A DNA stretch of 51,229 bases from an uncultured Methylophilaceae bacterium. GTDB taxonomy: Bacteria; Pseudomonadota; Gammaproteobacteria; Burkholderiales; Methylophilaceae. The notes under the pieces were generated by a model. It was not told the origin of the DNA. It worked only from the letters and a program-made list of their open reading frames with translations, and ran no database searches. Positions 46,104 through 51,229 of the stretch are shown in pieces; positions within the stretch are counted from its first letter, which is position 1, and every line of letters starts with the position of its first letter. The DNA lies in contig CAIQFD010000002.1 in the NCBI GenBank assembly GCA_903870995.1, positions 1 to 51,229 of the forward strand, written 5' to 3'. A program made the translations under genes and the position numbers.

Positions 46104-46625
46104 TTAGTGGTGACTTGATTCTGAAATCTTATCCATTAACGCAAATAAGACGCCTGACAATATCAAGGTGAAGTGGATGCCAACCATCCAAGCCATTTGG
46201 GTATTGCTTAAGTGTTCTATGCCAACCGTTGATTGATGCATAAATGCTTTTAACAAATCAATAGCAGAAATGGCAACGATAGAGCCAATTAGCTTTAGTT
46301 TAAGCCCTGAGTAATCAACATGGCCCATCCAGCTAGGCCTGTCTTCATGGGTTGCGACGTCAATTTTAGAAACAAAGTTTTCATAGCCACTAAAAATTAC
46401 CATGATGAGCAAATTGGCCACCAAGGTAATGTCGACCAAACCTAAAATAGACAACACTACTTCCTTCTCTGGTGAGTCCACAATATGCACAAAAATATGA
46501 AGGAATTCTTGACCGAATTTAACCAGCATCAGCAACAAACCGCCAACGAGGCCAATGTACATTGGAGCCAAAAGCCAACGGCTCCGAAACATAATCACTT
46601 CCAATACATGTTCAATAAATCTCAT
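46104..46625 (-). CDS. UPF0114 (YqhA-type) membrane protein
   Basis: 173-residue inner-membrane protein of the UPF0114/YqhA family, with the typical start FIEHVLEVIMFRSRWLLAPM and the internal LVDITLVANLLIMVIFSGYE followed by ENFVSKID; about four hydrophobic segments in total. The biochemical function of the family is not established. It lies 28 bases downstream of ctaB and 19 bases upstream of the histidine kinase gene, so it may be part of the signalling unit or of the oxidase assembly operon. Confidence 0.88.
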   Translation of the reverse strand: MRFIEHVLEVIMFRSRWLLAPMYIGLVGGLLLMLVKFGQEFLHIFVHIVDSPEKEVVLSILGLVDITLVANLLIMVIFSGYENFVSKIDVATHEDRPSWMGHVDYSGLKLKLIGSIVAISAIDLLKAFMHQSTVGIEHLSNTQMAWMVGIHFTLILSGVLFALMDKISESSHH

Positions 46626-46653
46626 CGGTTTTCCTTGTCATCAATGGATAACG

Positions 46654-47562
46654 TTATAGTTGAATAAACCAGTAATGGTCAAGCAATAAGCCCGCAAACA
46701 AGGCCATCAAATAGATAATTGAGTACTTAAATGTTCGCTTAGCTAAATCATCTGAATACTTGCGATACAGAGCGATTGCATAAGCCATAAAGCCCATATT
46801 TAGCCCGAATGAAATGACGCAATACACAAGTCCACTCATGCCTAAGCCAACAGGCATCATGGCCACTGCAAACAAAATGATGGTGTACAAAAGAATGTGC
46901 TGGCGTGTAAACACTTCACCATGCGTCACAGGAAGCATTGGCATCCCCACTTTGGCGTAATCTTCACGTCGATACAAAGCCAATGCCCAAAAGTGCGGTG
47001 GCGTCCAAGCAAAGATGATTAAAAACAAAATCAAAGACTCTGGCGACACAACATTATTGACTGCCGCCCAACCCAGAATAGGTGGCATTGCTCCAGAAGC
47101 ACCACCAATCACAATATTTAATGGAGTCGCTGGCTTTAGAAAAACAGTGTAAATCACGGCATAACCCAAGAAGGTGGCGAAAGTTAGCCACATGGTCAGT
47201 GGGTTTACAAACACATACAAAACTCCCAAGCCTATGCTGCCAATCACGCTCGCAAAAATAAATGTTTCTTTTGAGCTCACTTGGCCAGTAGGCAACGGTC
47301 TGCCACGTGTACGTGCCATTCTTGCATCAATCTCTTGCTCGATTAAGCAATTAAAAGCAGCAGCAGCACCAGAAGCTAATCCAATGCCAACCGTTGCTGC
47401 AATCAAAATGTCGAGTGGCACCATATTGGGAGTAGCAAGAAACATCCCAATAATCGCGGTAAATACAATCAGTGCTGAAACACGTGGTTTACATAACGGA
47501 AAGAAATTCTGAAATCGAATCCTGAAATTTTGTAATGGATTGATGGCTACTGCATTCATCAA
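46654..47562 (-). CDS. ctaB: Protoheme IX farnesyltransferase (heme O synthase)
   Basis: Converts heme B to heme O by adding a farnesyl group; UbiA-superfamily membrane prenyltransferase. The 302 residues include the conserved region [20 protein letters not shown] with the Asp-rich prenyl diphosphate site, the [20 protein letters not shown] loop in the middle, and the second motif [17 protein letters not shown]. Around nine membrane helices are visible. It overlaps ctaA by 4 bases. Together they supply heme A for the aa3-type oxidase whose subunit III is encoded nearby. Confidence 0.96.
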   Translation of the reverse strand: MMNAVAINPLQNFRIRFQNFFPLCKPRVSALIVFTAIIGMFLATPNMVPLDILIAATVGIGLASGAAAAFNCLIEQEIDARMARTRGRPLPTGQVSSKETFIFASVIGSIGLGVLYVFVNPLTMWLTFATFLGYAVIYTVFLKPATPLNIVIGGASGAMPPILGWAAVNNVVSPESLILFLIIFAWTPPHFWALALYRREDYAKVGMPMLPVTHGEVFTRQHILLYTIILFAVAMMPVGLGMSGLVYCVISFGLNMGFMAYAIALYRKYSDDLAKRTFKYSIIYLMALFAGLLLDHYWFIQL

Positions 47563-48572
47563 TAACTCCCTTTTGATAATTCTGTGATTTTTGAGTTAAG
47601 CACCACGATCGTCATCAGCAATAAAGCTGCGCCCATATTGTGACCAACAGCCAATGCCAGCGGTAAATGTAAAACAAGATTGCCAATGCCCAAGCTAATT
47701 TGCATTAAAAGTAAAACGAATACAATGATACCAAATGATTTCATACGTTCATTTTTAATCAGCATCACGCCCAAAGCACTTAGATAGATAAATGTAATCA
47801 GGGCACCCACCCGATGCGTCCATTGAATCGCAGTAAATGCAGAAAGCTCTAATGGTTTTCCTGCAGCAGTCTGACCTAGCTCACGCACCCAGTGAAATGC
47901 TGTACCAAAGTCCATATCAGGCATCCACTCACCATGACAAGTTGGGAAATCGGTGCATGCGAGTGCTGCATAGTTAGAGCTTGTCCAGCCACCTATAAAG
48001 ATTTGAGTAAAAATCACCACCAATGCACCTCGCACCCAAAAGCGAACAAGTGCTGATTCAATTGAGCGCCGAGAAGCAATACCAAAGTGCCGATGGGCAA
48101 TCCATGTAAGAATCGCCAACGTTGTCATGCCGCCCATTAAGTGCGATGAAACAATCACTGGTTTCAGTAACAAAGTCACCGTCCACATCCCCAACATGGC
48201 TTGAAAACCAATCACAACAAGCAAAGTGGTTGGCAACAAAGGCGAAACGCTAATATGCCGCTTAGCACGCCACCCAAGCACACAAAGCGAAAGCACTAAC
48301 AAACCCAACGTACCTGCCACATATCGATGTGCCATTTCCTTCCAGGCCTTGTGTGCTTCAACAGGCTGATTAGGATAAGCTTCTTGTGCGTGAGCAATCG
48401 CTGACTGGCTTTCTGGGACGGTCAATGTGCCATAACACCCTGGCCAATCTGGACAGCCCAAACCGGCATCTGAGAGACGTACATAAGCGCCAAGCACAAC
48501 AACGCAAAGTGCCAGCACTGTGGCTAGCAAAGCGATGCGTTTAAATAGTTTAAATGAACCTAGATTTTGCAT
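47559..48572 (-). CDS. ctaA: Heme A synthase (COX15/CtaA)
   Basis: Oxidises heme O to heme A. The 337-residue polytopic membrane protein starts with a helix followed by [20 protein letters not shown], the classic first CtaA/COX15 block. Conserved heme-ligand histidines occur in [36 protein letters not shown] and [11 protein letters not shown]. The [19 protein letters not shown] half-repeat is also typical. It lies 1 base after the thioredoxin-like gene and overlaps ctaB by 4 bases. Confidence 0.96.
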   Translation of the reverse strand: MQNLGSFKLFKRIALLATVLALCVVVLGAYVRLSDAGLGCPDWPGCYGTLTVPESQSAIAHAQEAYPNQPVEAHKAWKEMAHRYVAGTLGLLVLSLCVLGWRAKRHISVSPLLPTTLLVVIGFQAMLGMWTVTLLLKPVIVSSHLMGGMTTLAILTWIAHRHFGIASRRSIESALVRFWVRGALVVIFTQIFIGGWTSSNYAALACTDFPTCHGEWMPDMDFGTAFHWVRELGQTAAGKPLELSAFTAIQWTHRVGALITFIYLSALGVMLIKNERMKSFGIIVFVLLLMQISLGIGNLVLHLPLALAVGHNMGAALLLMTIVVLNSKITELSKGSY

Positions 48573-48573
48573 A

Positions 48574-49218
48574 CTAACCTGCCCATGAATATTTCAATAA
48601 ACGCACCCAGTCTTTACGCATTTCAACTGGCTTTACTTCACTTGAGTAGCTCAACATTAAATTACCTAGCGGATCCACCATGTAGACGCGCTGACTGGTA
48701 TAAGCTGAAACACCATTTATATCAAATTGTTTCGCTAATGCCGCAACATCGGCACTTGGATGATTCAGAATAATTAAATCAGGATACTGCTTTTGTATGT
48801 CTGCTAGATCCTGCTGATTCGTAATCAAAATACGCTGCAAACGTCCCATGTCTTTTTCTAATGAAGCGTGGATTTGACGTGCATCGTACAATCTTTTTTG
48901 GCATATAGCTTCGCACTGATCAGCAAGAATCACTGCGCTCCATTTATCATGCCATAGCACTTTAGAAAGGACAGTTGTGTCTGTCGTTTTAACGTCTTGA
49001 AAAACTTCTGTTAGCTTAATCGGCAACACTGGCTCGATTAACTCACCATAGCTTTTCCCTTTTGGATGCCATTCAAAACGATACATGGCCATGACTAAAA
49101 ATAATGGAGCAGCAAAGAAAACGACCATCGCAATCAAAAATAAACGGCCTTTTTTTTGTTGCCGCTTTTCAGAGTCACTAGATAAAGCTTGATCTTGAGC
49201 TGACAATTGATTTCTCAC
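48574..49218 (-). CDS. Membrane-anchored thioredoxin-like (SCO-related) protein of the oxidase cluster
   Basis: 214 residues: a cytoplasmic basic N-terminus, one membrane anchor at about residues 25-46, and a periplasmic thioredoxin-like domain. It has CEAIC (Cys102 and Cys106), a CxxxC as in the copper chaperone SCO1, and later VYMVDPLGNLMLSYS, which matches the SCO VDPxG strand. A SCO-type histidine ligand is not obvious. Proteins at this place between SURF1 and ctaA are widespread in betaproteobacteria. A role in thiol reduction or copper delivery to CoxB/CoxA is an inference. It overlaps SURF1 by 4 bases. Confidence 0.8.
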   Translation of the reverse strand: MRNQLSAQDQALSSDSEKRQQKKGRLFLIAMVVFFAAPLFLVMAMYRFEWHPKGKSYGELIEPVLPIKLTEVFQDVKTTDTTVLSKVLWHDKWSAVILADQCEAICQKRLYDARQIHASLEKDMGRLQRILITNQQDLADIQKQYPDLIILNHPSADVAALAKQFDINGVSAYTSQRVYMVDPLGNLMLSYSSEVKPVEMRKDWVRLLKYSWAG

Positions 49219-49949
49219 TTTAATTTAATCGACGCTTGTTTACCACGTCTAAAACTTACAAATAAATAAATAGCAAAAGTTGCGAATGCAAAACCAAACC
49301 ACTGATAAGCATAGCCCAAATGCGTTGCAATCCGATCGTCTGGTCGAATCCAATTGCGTACAAATCCACCTTGATTGTCTGGTGACATTCTAATGACCAC
49401 CGGCAATACTTTCGTAGGTACTGATTTTGCGTAAGCATCCATATCCATGTTTTGCCATAACACTTGCCACTGACCATTTTCTAGCGGCTGAGGGCTTAAT
49501 GTATAAAACTTCTTACTTGGCACCCAAATCTGGCCCAACACCTTCTGAGCCCCTAAGGGCACATCAATCTGAGGCACGTCAGCGTGGTTATCTGACGCAG
49601 CTATCCAACCACGGTCAACCAAAACAAGTTCATCTCTACCATCAATCTTTAGCGGAGTGATGACATGGTAACCAGCTGTTTCACCTTCGACCTGATTATC
49701 AAGGAGAATTTGATATTGCCTAACATACTCCCCAGTCACTTCAATTTGCTTATAGCGCAGAGCCTCAGGATTGCTTAAGTCACCAGGAATGACATCGGCC
49801 TGATGTGAGCTGTTCGCATCATATTGAGCTTGTAATGCCTGCTTTTGTTCCGCTTTGCTGTATTGCCACAAACCCAATTTAATAAATAGAGGAATACAGC
49901 ATATCGTGACTAATGTTCCGACAACTGTCGGCCTAAATTGTTTAAGCAT
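49215..49949 (-). CDS. SURF1-family cytochrome oxidase assembly protein
   Basis: 244 residues with one membrane helix near each end and a periplasmic domain between, the SURF1 layout. Family signatures include the N-terminal GLWQYSKAEQKQALQ, the YHVITPLKIDGRDELVLVDRGW region (in two stretches: GYHVITPLK and LVLVDRGWI), and the C-terminal HLGYAYQWFGFAFATFAIYL. SURF1 helps insert heme A into subunit I. It is the first gene of the SURF1-ctaA-ctaB run and is divergent from the small DUF2909 gene 81 bases away. Confidence 0.92.
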   Translation of the reverse strand: MLKQFRPTVVGTLVTICCIPLFIKLGLWQYSKAEQKQALQAQYDANSSHQADVIPGDLSNPEALRYKQIEVTGEYVRQYQILLDNQVEGETAGYHVITPLKIDGRDELVLVDRGWIAASDNHADVPQIDVPLGAQKVLGQIWVPSKKFYTLSPQPLENGQWQVLWQNMDMDAYAKSVPTKVLPVVIRMSPDNQGGFVRNWIRPDDRIATHLGYAYQWFGFAFATFAIYLFVSFRRGKQASIKLK

Positions 49950-50030
49950 TGTGGCGCCTGGAATTAAGTTGAAATTGCAAATTAGTCATATGAACCGCAT
50001 AATGAAGTTGTAAACATATTGGAGAGTTTC

Positions 50031-50255
50031 ATGACTATTAACCTAGCCATTGTCTTAAAGATTGCTATCATCCTAGCACTACTCATGATTGTCTTTAGCT
50101 TATTTTCAGCTTTATTTTACCTAGGTAAAGACAAAGGCTCTGGCGAGAGAACAGTTCGCGCCTTAACCATCAGAATCACACTATCTATATTGCTATTTGC
50201 GCTGTTAATTACTGGCTATTACTTCGGCCTCATCGGTAGCAACGCACATCCTTAA
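50031..50255 (+). CDS. Small twin-transmembrane protein, DUF2909 type
   Basis: 74 residues from the ATG at 50031, which has a GGAGAG ribosome-binding site 7-10 bases upstream; an in-frame TTG at 50019 would overlap that site and is unlikely. Two hydrophobic helices (about 8-30 and 45-68) are joined by a charged loop GKDKGSGERTVRALTIRI. The family is commonly found in betaproteobacterial cox clusters. Here it is on the strand opposite to coxC and SURF1. Function unknown; probably oxidase assembly or stability. Confidence 0.82.
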   Translation: MTINLAIVLKIAIILALLMIVFSLFSALFYLGKDKGSGERTVRALTIRITLSILLFALLITGYYFGLIGSNAHP

Positions 50256-50275
50256 ATCTCAAATGACTATGCAAT

Positions 50276-50307
50276 AAAAAAGGCGACACATTGTGATCGC
50301 CTTTTTT
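50276..50307. terminator. Bidirectional intrinsic terminator between DUF2909 gene and coxC
   Basis: AAAAAAGGCGA and TCGCCTTTTTT form an 11-bp stem, extended by CAC/GTG around an ATT loop with one bulged A. It is flanked by A and T runs and sits between convergent genes. Confidence 0.88.
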
Positions 50308-50322
50308 ATACTTAATTATTGC

Positions 50323-51204
50323 CTATAGCCAGTAAACGAACACAAACAAGCCCAACCATACCACGTCAACAAAGTGCCAGTACCAAGCCACGCCTTCGAA
50401 ACCGAAATGGTGGTCAGCATCAAAGTGGCCCTTCATGCTACGTAGCAAGATCACGATGAGCATCAATGTACCCAATAACACGTGGAAACCATGAAAACCA
50501 GTCAACATAAAGAAGCTAGCACCGTAAGCACCTGCACCTAAAGTCAAACCCATTTCAGTATATGCATGATGATACTCAACTGCTTGGCAAGCCAAGAAAG
50601 AGATACCTAATGCAACCGTTAAGAACAAGCCAATCACTAATTGCTTACGATTGTTTTTCAACAAACCCCAGTGCGCCCAAGTAACAGTTGCGCCTGATGT
50701 TAACAAAATCAATGTATTAATTGCTGGCAAACCCCAAGCTTCCATTGGGCTAAATTTAGCAGCCATATACTCTTTACCTAAAACGACACCGCCAGGACCT
50801 GCTGAAGGCCAAGCGTCAGTAAAGTCTTTGTACATGGTAAATTGAGGATCGAATGAGGCCAACTCTGGAATTGAAATGACACGCATAAAGAATAATGCGC
50901 CGAAGAACGCTGCAAAGAATGCAACTTCAGAGCAAATGAACACAATCATACCTACTCGGAAAGATTTGTCTTCCCACTTGGTGTAAAGACCATTTTGACA
51001 TTCAGCAATCACGCTACCCATCCATTTGAATATCATGCCAAAGATAACCAAAGCACCAGCAATCATCATCCCCTTACCTGCTGGGAACTTATTGATATTA
51101 AAAATGAAGCCCGATGCTAATGCCAACAAACCTGCTGACAAGATGACAGGGTAAGCGACTGGATTCGGTACATAATAATGATTAGCGTTATGTGTTGAAG
51201 ACAT
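50323..51204 (-). CDS. coxC: Cytochrome c oxidase subunit III
   Basis: 293-residue polytopic subunit of the aa3-type terminal oxidase. Conserved features are RVGMIVFICSEVAFFAAFFGA with its buried Glu, EAWGLPAINTLILLTSG, VEYHHAYTEMGL, and the C-terminal TGFHGFHVLLGTLML with the WYWHFVDVVWLGLFVFVYW end block (in two runs). Seven helices are visible. The rest of the oxidase (coxB, coxA, ctaG) would be expected upstream on the minus strand, beyond the window. The ATG is preceded by GGAAAC, about 7 bases upstream. Confidence 0.97.
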   Translation of the reverse strand: MSSTHNANHYYVPNPVAYPVILSAGLLALASGFIFNINKFPAGKGMMIAGALVIFGMIFKWMGSVIAECQNGLYTKWEDKSFRVGMIVFICSEVAFFAAFFGALFFMRVISIPELASFDPQFTMYKDFTDAWPSAGPGGVVLGKEYMAAKFSPMEAWGLPAINTLILLTSGATVTWAHWGLLKNNRKQLVIGLFLTVALGISFLACQAVEYHHAYTEMGLTLGAGAYGASFFMLTGFHGFHVLLGTLMLIVILLRSMKGHFDADHHFGFEGVAWYWHFVDVVWLGLFVFVYWL

Positions 51205-51229
51205 CCTTGTTTCCTTTGCACTATTATAA

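Overview
This 51.2 kb window reads as ordinary, densely coding chromosome from a Gram-negative betaproteobacterium. The best guess is a Methylophilaceae-type methylotroph (Methylotenera/Methylophilus relatives). That guess rests on protein style, a moderate-to-low GC content judged by eye, and the gene blocks leuS-lptE-holA-proA-nadD, bioBFHCD, phoBR and coxC/SURF1/ctaA/ctaB. No database search was possible. I saw no insertion sequences, prophage, CRISPR array, rRNA or integrase. One tRNA is present. No gene-free stretch exceeds 300 bases.

Layout. 1-5426 (+): the 3' part of leuS, then lptE, holA, proA, nadD and a small membrane hydrolase-like protein. 5413-10337 (-): a biotin operon, headed by an unknown four-segment membrane protein and then bioB-bioF-bioH-bioC-bioD, mostly with overlapping ends. 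10536-17357: trmL, then gpsA/SH3 protein/secB/grxC (-), gpmI and an EnvC-like factor (+), and pyrD (-). 17412-23795 (-): a heavy-metal efflux operon (czcCBA-type RND pump) ending in a divergent PII-like protein and preceded by a small unknown membrane protein. 23874-30003: cysS (-), a periplasmic TPR protein and an L,D-transpeptidase that share a C-terminal domain (+), ppiB, lpxH, then nusB and ribH (-). 30080-32258: phoB-phoR behind a clear Pho box. 32276-36088 (-): a 1270-residue flavin/iron-sulfur dehydrogenase. 36272-40260 (+): TlpA-like thioredoxin, HemJ, an orphan membrane protein, a TetR regulator, a PfkB-family kinase and a glycine-zipper lipoprotein. 40306-41938 (+): an olsB-olsA pair for ornithine lipid synthesis. 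41935-43325 (-): apaH and a c5-type cytochrome. 43475: tRNA-Arg(CCG). 43625-51204: mostly minus-strand respiratory genes (coxC, SURF1, a CxxxC thioredoxin-like protein, ctaA, ctaB, a UPF0114 protein) running into a histidine kinase/response regulator pair.

The most interesting signal is regulatory. Upstream of olsBA there are three GTCA repeats exactly 11 bp apart. The last lies at the same distance from a -10 element as in the Pho box of phoB, encoded 10 kb away. This predicts that PhoB switches on phosphorus-free ornithine lipids in phosphate starvation. An inverted repeat that includes the olsB ribosome-binding site sits between that promoter and the start codon. Other points worth a look are the nested hairpin covering the bioF start codon, the unknown gene heading the bio operon, the PII protein lacking the T-loop tyrosine and the B-loop lysine, and a two-component system embedded in the cytochrome oxidase assembly cluster.
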